The notes beneath the pieces are model-generated. The model ran no database searches. It was not told the DNA's origin and saw nothing but the letters and a program-made list of their open reading frames with translations. Below, one piece after another: positions 11,727-21,440 of a stretch of DNA of 64,000 bases. How positions within the stretch are numbered: the stretch's first letter is position 1; each line of letters begins with the position of its first letter. The position numbers were made by a program, and so were the translations under genes. The stretch covers positions 26,106,348 through 26,170,347 of the forward strand of contig NW_025335317.1 of assembly GCF_004798865.1 (NCBI RefSeq). The letters run 5' to 3'. The stretch comes from Varanus komodoensis. Taxonomy: Eukaryota > Chordata > Lepidosauria > Squamata > Varanidae.

Positions 11727-11860
11727 TTTTGTCCTTGCCCATCTTTGCATGAAATGTTCCCTTCATATCTCCAATTTCCTTGAAGAGAACTCTGGTCCTC
11801 CCTATTCTATTGTGTTGAGTCTCCACGATTATCAAAACCAAAATCCTTCAAGCCATTAGC
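11727..11860 (-). repeat. Inverted BovB segment inside BovB
   Basis: On the minus strand this encodes TQHNRIGRTRVLFKEIGDMK and then GTFHAKMGK. That is BovB protein from the linker between endonuclease and RT, in the opposite orientation to the rest. It is an internal inversion of about 130 bp. Confidence 0.75.
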
Positions 11861-12060
11861 AACAGGGGACAGCTAATGGATATTCCTTCTGGATTTCTGG
11901 TTTCCATAAATTGCCACTTATTTTTCAATAGCCGCCTCCCCCCCGCCGCATGTGCACACGCACACACATGCACACAAAGGACTTCTCTACGCAAGGCATG
12001 CATTGTGTGCCCTGCAGGCTGGCAGGGTAGTGGGTGCCTGAGAAGGGGGGGGCTAGCAAA
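11861..12060. other. Unassigned insert within BovB
   Basis: A stretch with CA-dinucleotide character (CACACGCACACACATGCACAC) and C/G runs lies between the inverted BovB piece and the resuming BovB sequence near 12058. I cannot assign it to BovB or to another family. Confidence 0.45.
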
Positions 12061-12084
12061 GTTATGCTCAAAATTCCACAAGCT

Positions 12085-13307
12085 AGGCTCCAGCAGTATG
12101 TGGACTGAGAACTACCAGAAGTACAGGGAGGATTTTGAAGAGGGAGAGGAACTAGAGATCAAATTGCCAACATACACTGAATCATGGAGAAAGCTAGAGA
12201 GTTCCAGAAAAACATCTACTTCAGCTTCATTGACTATGCTAAAGCCTTTGATTGTGTGGATCACAACAAATTGTGGCAAGTTCTTAAAGAGATGGGAGTA
12301 CCTGACCATCTTATTTGTCTCTTGAGAAACCTACTGTATATGCGGGTCAAGAAGCAACAGTGAGAACTGGACACGGTACCACTGATTGGTTCAAAACTGA
12401 GAAAGGAGTTCGGCAAGGCTGTATACTGTCACCCTGTCTATTTAACTTATATGCAGAGCACATCATGAGAAAGGTGGGGCTAGATGAATCACCAGTTGGA
12501 ATTAAGATTGCTGGGAGAAATATCAACAACCTCAGATATGCAGATGATACCACTCTAATGGCAGAAAGTGAAGAGGAACTGAAGAGCCTCTTGATGCGGG
12601 TGAAGGAGAAGAGTGCAAAAGTTGGCTTGAAACTCAACATTAAGAAAACTAAGATCATGGCATCCGGTCCTCTCACTTCCTGGCAAATAGATAGGGAGGA
12701 AATGCAGGTAGTGACAGATTTTATTTTCCTGGGCTTCAAGATCACCGCAGATGGGGACTGCAGCCAAGAAATTAAAAGATGCTTGCTCCTGGGGAGGAAA
12801 GCTATGGCAAATCTAGACAGCATACTAAAAAGCAGAGATATCACACTGCTGACAAAAGTGTGTATAGTCAAGGCTATGGTTTTCCCAGTTGCAATGTATG
12901 ACTGTGAAAGCTGGACCATAAGGAAGGCTGAATACCGAAGAATTGAGGCCTTTGAATTGTGGTGCTGAAGGAGACTCCTGCGAGTCCCCTGGACTGCAAG
13001 GCGATCAAACCGGTCAGTTCTAGAGGAGATCAACCCTGACTGCTCTTTAGAAGGCCAGATAATGAAGATGAAACTGAAATACTTTGGCCACCTAATGAGA
13101 AGGGAAGACTCCCTGGAGAAGAGCCTAATGCTGGGAACAATAGATAGCAAAAGAAGAAGGGGGCGGCAAAGGATGAGGTGGCTAGATGGAGTCACTCAAG
13201 CAGTTGGTGTGAGCTTGAGTGGACCCCAAGAGATGGTAGAGGACAGGAGGGCCTGGAGGAATGTTGTCCATGGGGTCGCGATGGGTTGGACACGACTTCA
13301 CGACTAA
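12085..13307 (+). pseudogene. BovB reverse transcriptase, broken
   Basis: RT blocks are clear: FIDYAKAFDCVDHN in broken frame near 12230, GVRQGCILSPCLFNLYAEHIM, LRYADDTTLMAESEEEL (catalytic YADD), then FLGFKITADGDCSQEIKR and the C-terminal FGHLMRREDSLEKSLMLG. A TGA at 12966-12968 replaces the usual Trp in ELWCW. The frame continues to WTRLHD at 13307. Three-plus frame changes exist upstream. The element is dead. Confidence 0.9.
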
Positions 13308-13794
13308 CAACAACAACAAGAACAACAACAAATGGTAGAGGAAGTGGTACAAAAACCCTTAGTTTTTTAAACCTGAAATTTCTTTTTCATTAGGCATTAT
13401 ATTGGGACATTAGTAAATAAGAAATGCATCTGATTTTATATGTAATCACTATGGTGAGGTTTGTATTCACTTAACACTGGAAAAGTGAAGAACTTCCCAC
13501 CGATGAATTGATTAAAAGATCCTGGATTGTGCAGAAATGGATAGACTGAATTTATCATTGAAGGAAGAAGAAGATACTGACTTCTATCAAACTTGGGAAG
13601 CTTTTTATTATTGGCTAGAGAAACGGGACTTCGCATAGACTTTAATATGGGGTTTTTTTAGTTATTATAGATGGAAAAAGAAAGGTGTGGGGGCTGACCC
13701 AGTGGGCTCAATGTTTTTTGATCATGGATCTTGTTTGTAGTTCTCTTTTTGTTTTTGTATAATTTTTCAAATAAAACTTATTATAAAAAAAAAG

Positions 13795-14160
13795 AACTTG
13801 CTGAAATCCAGAGTGAGCAGCAGAAGGCACTTGCTGAGGAGGATTCCACTGAGGAAGAGGAAGACAGGGAGGAGGTTAGCAGTGATGTGATACAATCCAT
13901 TATGAAAAAATGGAATGAGTGCCAGGATTTCTTTGAGAAGCACCACCCCAACATAACTGTAATGAATAGTGTTGAATCAGATGAACGATAACGTGGTCTC
14001 TCATTTCCGGAGGGTTATGCAGCGCAGGAAAAAACAAGTGACTATAGACAGATTTTTCACCGAAATTGACCCTGCAGCTAAGAGACAAAGAAGAGAGGAA
14101 ACCCCTGAAAGAGATCTCCCCAATGTCTTTATGGAGGGGGACTCTCCCTCAAAACAATAA
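13795..14160 (+). pseudogene. Tigger-type transposase, C-terminal remnant
   Basis: Before the L1, IEELTTEELAKLQ is read at about 8989-9027. After it the sequence continues with EEDSTEEEEDREE, IMKKWNECQDFFEKHHPN, then FRRVMQRRKKQVTIDRFF and a polar tail to SPSKQ stop. The acidic stretch followed by a basic segment and T-x-DRFF is typical of pogo/Tigger C-termini. The DDE catalytic core is absent. A frame change lies near 13985. Confidence 0.75.
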
Positions 14161-14194
14161 CCTCCCCCCCACCTAGGTTAATGTTCTCCACTCT

Positions 14195-14262
14195 ACTGTA
14201 CAGTACTTTGTTACTTTGTTGTTCTTTGTCACTTTGTTGTACTTTGTCACTTTGTTTCAAAT
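14195..14262 (+). repeat. Short tandem repeat ACTTTGTT(N)
   Basis: Several copies of the word ACTTTGTT with short spacers occur in the Tigger 3' untranslated part, before an A run. Confidence 0.6.
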
Positions 14263-14289
14263 TTTCCTGATTTTAAAAAAAAATAGTTA

Positions 14290-14475
14290 CAGAACGGATT
14301 AACCTTATTTACATTGAACCTTATGGGGAAATATGACTTGGCTCGCGACCAAAAATTGGCTCACACCCACATTCAGAGGGGCCAGAACGGATTAACCTTA
14401 TTTACATTCAATCTTATGGGGAAATTTGACTTGGGTCAGAACCAATTTGGGTCACAACCAGAGTCGTGGAACAGA
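14290..14475 (+). repeat. 93-bp subterminal tandem duplication of Tigger
   Basis: CAGAACGGATTAACCTTATT starts at 14290 and again at 14383. Both are followed by ACATT...ATGGGGAAATWTGACTTGG. The two units resemble the terminal repeat in part (wording such as TCGCGACC and TTCGTGAGCC). Confidence 0.75.
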
Positions 14476-14759
14476 TTAAGTTCGTGAGCCAAGGTACCAC
14501 TGTATATATCCTTGGCAGTGCACTGACTGGCCATGAGAAAGCTCGGACGAGTCGCAGCTAATGAGTCACAGCTTGTGATGTTATTGCCTGGCACCACTAC
14601 TCCTTTCTGAGCACGCGCATGGCCCCTATGTACGCTCTTATCCGATGCTTGGCTGCTGGGGCGACTTGGCTTGTGTGCTGACAGTGAGGGTTCTGCATGC
14701 CTGCTGTGGCATGCGTGCCATAGGTTCGCCACCACTGCTCTAGACCTTATAAGAAAGTA

Positions 14760-15395
14760 CTGACAGAGCAACTGTAGGCATTCAGAGGGTACTGATTATT
14801 CAGGTCCATTTCATTCTGGGTTTTGACCTGGTTATGAGACTGAATCAGCACTGTTGTCCTGATCAAGGATTCTTTATATGGGCTGAAACAGAGGCAGTGC
14901 TAATTTTACTTGATATCTCGTTTGTTTTTCATTCCATTGACTATGATATCTTCCTTGACTCTATGGGATATTTATTGGAGGCACTGTGTTACACTGGTTC
15001 TGGTTACCTGCAGGGTAGATTCCAGAGAATAATATGGTACAACTATTCCTTGAACCTTTAGCAACTAAGTGATGTGATTAGGCAGGGGACCAAACTGACA
15101 CCAATGTCATTTAACATCCAGGTGTGATCATCTAGAAGATTTGGAGCCAAGTGTCCTCAACACGCTAATGAAAGAAAACTCTATCACCCTGTGACAAATG
15201 AATCAAGAGAGACTATAGAAGTTGTAGATCAGCATCCAGATTCAGTGATATGCTGGATGAGAATCGATAAAGTGAAGTTCTGTCCTGGAAATGCAGAAGT
15301 TCTAGGGGTGTGTAGATCCTGATTTTGGGAAATAGGCTTACTACCTGTTCTGAATTGGGGGCCATTCTTGGAATCATGTTTAAAGCAATAAATAA
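14760..15395 (+). pseudogene. Worn L2-clade LINE fragment (RT)
   Basis: Interrupted frames match L2 RT order: an FHSGF.PGYETES-like start near 14805, LILLDISFVFHSIDYDIFLD at about 14905-14960, a GYLQGRFQRI-like strand near 15010, and then WMRIDKVKF..NAEVL near 15255-15305. Many stops separate the blocks, more than in the other L2 copies here, so this copy looks oldest. Confidence 0.7.
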
Positions 15396-17803
15396 ATACC
15401 ATCTAAAGAAGCACACAACAAATTAGAATTTGTCTGTTTGAAGCTACAACTACTGGTCCATATGTAACAAGCCAGGAATCAGAGAAGATAAAACTCACAA
15501 GGAGAGGAGAGAAGTGAACACATGAGCACAAGGCTTGTGCATGTAACAGTAAATCCTGATTAGCATTACTTGTAAACAAGGGGTCTCAATCAAAAATCCA
15601 GACATTTCATTTGTTGCCTTGATATGCCCTTTCTTCTGTTATTTCCAAGATAGTTCCACATATTACAATTACTTCAGGATACATTAATGTTATAGTGGTA
15701 TTTCCAGAGTCAAGGTATAATACATGGACATTATACACATGTCAAGGGGAAGCTGAGTAGGCCAAGGCTCACAGATATAGATGTATTAAAGATATAAAGC
15801 ATATTACGTATATATACTAAGGGTTGATGTGGATAATTTTACTAGTCCTGGATCTTCTTAATTACAAGTCTGTGTCAGTTACAAGTCTGTGTCAATTACA
15901 GATGCAGGGTTTGCACTTTAAAGTAAAAGGGAGCACCCCCTAAACATGGTTAGGAGAGAAAGCAACAGAATGCACCTGCATGTGCAATTTGCCTTAAAAA
16001 TGCATCCTCATTCCTCACTCCACTCACAATTGGAATGGCCCAGATGCAGAAAGATTTCTGCCATTATAGGTAGTTTAGCCCTCAGTCTGACCACACAAAT
16101 TGTACATTCTCCTTAAGGCTCACACAGTTTTCAATACCTTAAGCTTCTTCTCTCATCACAGATTCTCTTACTGTAAGCCTGTGTCCTAAGAACAGGGTTA
16201 CCCACTCTCTTTCAGATACTTAATCAAAATGGAAAGCTCCAGAGCAGTGCATCTGTAACACATTGGCACAGAAAAGGTAGAACAGTTAACAGGCATCGAA
16301 TCTCAAAGCATACTGCAGCTTGAGGTAATGGACGTATATCATTAATCTTAATTATTTTAAATCCAGATTACTCTTCTAAGAACAAACACTCCATTCCCCA
16401 TCTGGCTTTCACTATGGCTTTTGGCAAAGCTGCATGACATTTAGTCTCCACAGACTGATACAGATGTTAAAACTTTAATTCTGTTATTGCTCACATTATA
16501 CAATGCAAATCCACATTAGTTAGGAATCTTTCATCTGAAGTATTAGTTTAAAATAAGGAGAGTCAGAATGGACTACTGCTGATAGAAGACATATGAGGAC
16601 ATGCTGATCTACAGAATGAAGAGCAAATAGAACGGAACACCAAGCATTTGTGTAACAGTCTACCTGATTGTCTATTTGAAGAATACGGTGCCAATAGCAG
16701 AGTTATTAAAGTGGTCCAGGATCCAAAAAGCTGCATGCCCCAACCCACTCCCCCAATACTGTAAAGTGAAACACTTTAGAAATTCAGAGCATTGCCTAAA
16801 GCAGCTTCTCATATGGCATTAGGAATCAGCTGTTAGATTCACCTAACATAGTTCTTTGGTCACATATGGCTAAACATACTATTATGATTACTTCTAATAA
16901 TTCCATACAACACTGAACAGACATAACTACAAATGATACAAATTTCTCCTGTTGTTGTTCTTTAAAATATCTGTTATCCATGTCTAAAATGTCTAGAAGA
17001 ATGATGTAAGCTACTCTGATTTAAGAAAAAAGTCTTTAAGTTTTATCTATTTATTTATTATAAATCTGATAGATAGATAAAAGAAATCTACCTCTGTTTT
17101 ATGAACATACACTGAAATTTAAGATTATCAAGGTAACATGTCATTTTGTTGGTACTTTTCTTTTAAAATGCAATTCTGGTATTCCAAACTGTCGAACTAA
17201 GCACTATAAAAATAAAAGCTCACTTTTTAAATAGCAAAGTCTTACACACTTTGCACTCTCTGTTCTTTCAATATAAACTTGAAAGAATGGAATAAGATAA
17301 TGTTTCTGTTTTTTCAAGCAGCACCACCTCTCATAAGGGCTCTCATATCATACTGCCTTTCAATTCACTATGGTACAACACTGACACCCAGTTTCTTTGA
17401 GTATATCATGTTTTAACAAGGTTATTTACTCAGTACTTCATTTCTTTATTTGTTTTCTGGCCAACTATGTTCTCAACATTAGGATCAAGAAAAATAATTG
17501 AAATCCTTTTGTAGTGCTTCCTCAGCCAATCTGCCTTTATATATTATACTGAAATGCATATTATGAGAGGTTGGCACCAGAGTGGAGGTCTTAACCTGGG
17601 GATGGTGCAAAGCTAACTTAGCTAGTATGTAGAAAGCCAGAAGATATCCTCTCACCTTAAATGAAGCTGTTCATCTGTCGTGGCATAGGTTAATTAGTCT
17701 GTGATTTGCAAGGATCTTAGCTGTGTATAAGCCACATCCACTTTGCAGAAACAAATAACCCATTCATACGTTATTAGAGCAACATCTGAACTTGGACATT
17801 TTA
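15396..17803. other. No gene recognised
   Basis: This is AT-rich non-coding DNA. A short TATC/GATA-like patch lies at 17045-17085. Open frames are short and unlike known proteins. No repeat family is identified with confidence. Confidence 0.5.
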
Positions 17804-17805
17804 GG

Positions 17806-17843
<38 letters not shown>

Positions 17844-17852
17844 ATTATTATT
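17804..17852 (+). repeat. (TTG)n-(TTA)n microsatellite
   Basis: About 13 GTT units are followed by several ATT units, directly before the assembly gap. Poly-Cys and poly-Thr frames here are artefacts of the repeat. Confidence 0.95.
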
Positions 17853-17864
17853 ATAACATTTCTA

Positions 17865-17964
17865 NNNNNNNNNNNNNNNNNNNNNNNNNNNNNNNNNNNN
17901 NNNNNNNNNNNNNNNNNNNNNNNNNNNNNNNNNNNNNNNNNNNNNNNNNNNNNNNNNNNNNNNN
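17865..17964. other. Assembly gap (100 N)
   Basis: Exactly 100 N, the usual placeholder for a gap of unknown size. It sits between a trinucleotide repeat and an L2 fragment. Confidence 0.99.
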
Positions 17965-18012
17965 GATAGAATGGAGCCCTGTGGTACCCCATGGCATAGC
18001 TGCCATGACGTT
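17965..18012 (-). mobile_element. L2-clade RT fragment at gap edge
   Basis: GGAGCCCTGTGGTACCCCAT and CATAGCTGCCATG match the antisense of the GVPQGS region in the larger L2 copies (for example 20288-20322 and 35327-35360). The rest of the element is probably in the gap. Confidence 0.75.
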
Positions 18013-19230
18013 GATTTGGTAAACCCAAAATTAATTTAATAGCATATCATGGGTTAATTTTAGAGTGTCGAACCCATAAAATAGCTAAGTGTCAAAGTTT
18101 GGATGTCCCACTAACAACCCAAAAACAAGCTGTTCTCAGGTTGTTCTTGCAAACTGGAAGTAGCTCCATGCATGGCATATTTTTCTACAAATTATGGGTT
18201 AATTACCCACACAGATTCTAATTAATTAGATAACTATTAATTTGCTGCTGAACCCTGCCATGATATGCAAACTAGGATAATATGTTCTAATAGCAAGATA
18301 GTTTTCTGTATTTCTCACAAAATAACTTGCAGAGTTAGGTTATGTTTGCATATAATGATGATCCATTATTTGTCGTTAACCATGAACAACCCAGAAAGAA
18401 AAATTATGGTTGCAAACCCTGGATTGTTTGAACCATGGGCTGTCATTACATACAAACACAGAGCTATGGGTTGTTCATGGGTTGTTCTGCCAGGCTACAG
18501 AGGTGGTAGGCCAGAGTGAGAACAGAACCCAGCCATTCTACAAGTTAGTATTAACGTGCTGAACAAGCATTTGGTTTATATAGTATTTTATGTTGTTTAA
18601 CTTGTTTTTGAAAACCACCTTGGAATGACTTTGCCCTGACATTCAGCATTTATAATTTCGAATAAAATAAATAACTAATTCAGGTTTGGGGCGTTTTTAG
18701 TTTGCAAACATGGGGAAAAGAAGGATCATGCCAGAGAATCACGACACAGAAGTAGCAGCTTTTTGTTGAGCCAGTATGTTACTTTCAGCCCTTCTTTACT
18801 CCTACATATAACTCCATGGAAATGCCAACAAAAAGAATTTCCACTCAGTGGTGCTTATTTATAACACCTTAACAAATAATTTTGATTCCATGGGAAACCT
18901 TGGATGTGGAGATGCCTCTACTTTACGTTTTTTGTACCTCAAGTTGGAGAAGACTTAACATAAAAAATGTGTTTTCGATGCTTAGATGAGGCAAAGGACA
19001 CAGCACAGTGCAGGTTCTGTGGGACCCTGAACCCCTAGGAATATCTCAGGTTAATTTCTGGAATTTCAGCTTTCCTTGAAAAAAACTCATCAGTTTTAAC
19101 TTTGGAGATTAGGGAAAGTGTGCAAGCAGGATTCCAGTGAATAGCTCACTGAATCATAAACCACATCCAGCCTTTTAGCTTTCTAGCCAATAAGGGCAAA
19201 GGCATTGAGAAAAATAAAATAGGCACATCT
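18013..19230. other. No gene recognised; repeated AACAACCC/GGGTTGTT words
   Basis: AACAACCC occurs at about 18113 and 18382, and GGGTTGTT at about 18466 and 18478, in opposite orientation, hinting at a worn inverted-repeat element. A LINE-3'-end-like stretch ending AATAAAATAAATAA is at about 18560-18680. The rest is unassigned. Confidence 0.4.
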
Positions 19231-19235
19231 AAGTA

Positions 19236-21440
19236 AAATGTTATTTATTTAAAATGTTTTTAGACTATCCCTTACCATAGTTTGGGATGGTTTAACAGGA
19301 CAAAAAACACAGCATCCTAAGCAAATTCTAACAATAAAACCCTGATTAAAATAACAGTCAAACCTTAAAATATTGGGAAAATAAAAAGGTTTTAGTCTGG
19401 TGCCAAAAAGAATAAAGTGCCAGTGCCAGGTGAACCTCTCTGGGGAGCGTATTCCACAATCAGGGCACCACCACAGTGAAGGCCCTTCTCCGAGTAATCA
19501 CCCTCCTAATCTCCTTCAAGGAGGTCTCCCAGAGAAGGGCCTCTGCCCCAGATCTTAAGGGGTGGGCAGGTACATACGGAAGGAGATGCTCCTTCAGGTA
19601 ACCAGCTCCTAGGCCATTTAGGGCTATATAAGTCATCATCAGCATCTTAAATTGGGCCCAGACTTCAACTGGTAGCCAGGGTAGGTGATAAAGGACTGGC
19701 ATTATATGTTCACACCTGCCAGTTCCTGTTAACAACCTGGCACTTCTATTCTGAACCAAATGAAATATCCGGACCTTCTTGAAGGGCAGCTCCACATGGA
19801 GCATGTTACAGTAGTCCAATTGGGAAGTTACCAGTGCATGGATCACCGTTGCCAGGAATTCCTCATCCAGATAGGGGTGCAGTTGATAAATTAGCCAAAG
19901 CTGAAGAAACGCGCTCCTCACCACAGCCATCACCTGGGAATCCAGGGACAGTTCTGATTCAAGGAGCACTCCCAAACTGCACACCCTGTTCTTCAGGGGG
20001 AGTGCAACCCATCCAGAACAGGGCTGGAAACACCAACTCAGGAGGCTAAACCTCTTACCAACAAGACCTCCGTCTTGTCTGGATTAAGCTTCAATTTACT
20101 GGCCCTCATCCTGTCCATCACCCCAGCCAGGCACCAGTTCAGGACATCCACTGCCTCACCTGGATTAGATGTAAAAGAGAGGTAGAGCTGGGTGTCATCA
20201 GTGTACTGATGATTCTGCAGTCCATACCTCTTGATGACCTCTGCAAGCTGTTTCATGTTGATGTTAAAAAGCATGGGAGATAAAATGAAACCCTGTGGAA
20301 CTCCATGGCAAAGCTGCCATGGTACAAAGCAATATCCCCCAGCATCAACTTCTGGAATCAGTTTGTCAAGTAGGAGCAGAACCACTGCAAAGCAGTGTCT
20401 CCGACCCCCAACCTGGTCAGCCTATCCAGAAGGATATCATGGTCAATGGTATCGAATACCACGGAGAGGTCCAGGAGAACCAACAGGGATACACTCCCCC
20501 TGTCCCTCTCCCTGCGCAGGTCATCATACAGGGCAACCAAGGCAGTTTCCGTCCCATAACCAGGCCAGAAACCAGACTGAAATGGATGCAGATGATCAGT
20601 TTTCTCTAAGAGAGCTTGGAGTTGCCTGGCCACCACCCGCTCAAGTACCTTAACCAAGAATGGGATGTTAGCCACTGGTCTATAATTGCTGGCCATCTCT
20701 GGGTCCAGGTTCACCCTCTTTAGGATGGACCTGATCACTGCCTCATTCAAGGAGGCAGGAACCTGACCCTCCCTCAGAAAGATATTAACTACTTCCCAGA
20801 CCCAGGTATACATCCTGTCCTTGGCTTTGATGAGTAGCCATGAAGGACAAGGGTCAAGTAAATAAGTGGTAGGCTGGACAAGTCCAAGCACCTTGTCCAC
20901 ATTCTCAGGCTGCAACAACTGAAACTCATCCAATAAAGATAGACCAGACAGCTCTCTGGACACCTGTTCAGGTACTACATCAATCGTAGAGTCCTGCTCG
21001 TGACAAATCTGAGTGATTTTATCCCTAAAGTGCTGGGCAAAGTCATCACAGTGAGCCACAAATGGTGCGATAAAGTCATTTTTTGGCCCAGAATTTAACA
21101 AACCTTGCACTACCTGGAAAAACTCAGCTGGATGGCACTGTGAGGATGCAATGAAAGCAGAGAGGAATTCCTTCTTTGCCGCCCTCACCACCACAGCATA
21201 GGCTTGAGAGGGAGCTCTCAGTTGTGTTTGGTCAGATTCAGCATGAAATTTCCTCCACCTATGCTCTAGACATCTCCCAGTCTGCTTCACTGCCCACAAC
21301 TCAGATGTATACCAAGGAGCCTTGTGGGCTCTCCTTGACGGAAGAGGATATTTAGGAGTGATCATGTCAATTGCCCGGGTCAATTCTCCATTCCACAGAT
21401 CAACCAGGATGTTAAATAGGTTAAACAGGATTTCAACCAA
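19236..21440 (-). mobile_element. L2-clade LINE, 5' truncated
   Basis: The minus-strand element begins within the region between endonuclease and RT at about 21436 and runs through the RT to an AT-rich 3' tail at about 19236. It is the second largest L2 copy here and retains long open frames. It has no complete endonuclease. I could not find a convincing target duplication. Confidence 0.88.
19460..21440 (-). pseudogene. L2-clade ORF2 protein, RT part, a few breaks
   Basis: A 360-codon open stretch (21440 to 20358) carries NYRPVANIPFLVKVLERVVA, FQSGFWPGYGTETALVALYDD and LLVLLDLSVVFDTIDHDILL (motif A). The next frame has GVPQGFILSPMLFNI (motif B) and HQYTDDTQLYLSF, where the usual YADD reads YTDD. 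The C-terminal part (19984 to 19460) has CSLGVLLESELSLDSQVMAV and LVTSQLDYCNMLHVELPFKKV. At least two frame changes separate these stretches. Confidence 0.88.

Larger units (their letters stand above)
10953..13330 (+). mobile_element. BovB (RTE-clade) LINE, rearranged
   Basis: The sequence starts near GTGATCCACTGGAGAAGG and ends with the BovB 3' signature GGGTTGGACACGACTTCACG plus an (AAC)n-type tail. Endonuclease and reverse transcriptase segments are both recognisable. Between about 11727 and 11860 the sequence is in reverse orientation, and 11860-12060 is partly unassigned. Full-length BovB is about 3.2 kb; this copy is shorter and 5' incomplete. BovB supports a squamate source. Confidence 0.9.
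9028..13791 (+). mobile_element. L1-clade LINE copy 2, heavily deleted, carrying BovB
   Basis: The 5' end (CTTCCGGTTTGGCGTCGTGG at 9033) matches copy 1. A long target duplication flanks it: 9008-9027 and 13792-13811 agree at all but about two of 20 positions. The order is 5' UTR, ORF1 with an internal deletion, then at about 10590 a jump to the equivalent of copy 1 position 7018. BovB follows at about 10953-13330, then the L1 3' end from about 13330 (equivalent to 7745 on) with a short A tail. The L1 stretch equivalent to about 7380-7740 is absent at the BovB. Confidence 0.88.
8651..14502 (+). mobile_element. Tigger/pogo-type DNA transposon, internally deleted, carrying a nested L1
   Basis: The left end is CAGTGGTGCCTCAGCTCCTG and the right end is GAGCCAAGGTACCACTG, forming inverted repeats of the Tigger type. 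TA flanks both sides (8649-8650 and 14503-14504), the expected Tc1/mariner-superfamily target duplication. Own sequence is 8651-9027 and about 13812-14502; the middle is L1 copy 2. Only the C-terminus of the transposase survives, so the element was non-autonomous before or soon after the L1 insertion. Confidence 0.82.
8499..14737 (+). mobile_element. hAT-like MITE, copy B, split by Tigger
   Basis: The left part is 8499-8650 (CAGTGATGGCAACCC...) and the right part 14505-14737 (...TTCGCCACCACTG). Together they make about 385 bp, matching copy A at 335-717 in length and order. The Tigger lies in the AT-dinucleotide core, where copy A has an uninterrupted TATATATATATCC stretch. The flanks ccctaacc and ctctagac agree at only five of eight positions. 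Confidence 0.72.

Noticed and set aside
12347-13195. 282-codon open frame on the minus strand
   Set aside because: It is antisense to the BovB reverse transcriptase, whose plus-strand motifs (GVRQGC, YADD) are clear.
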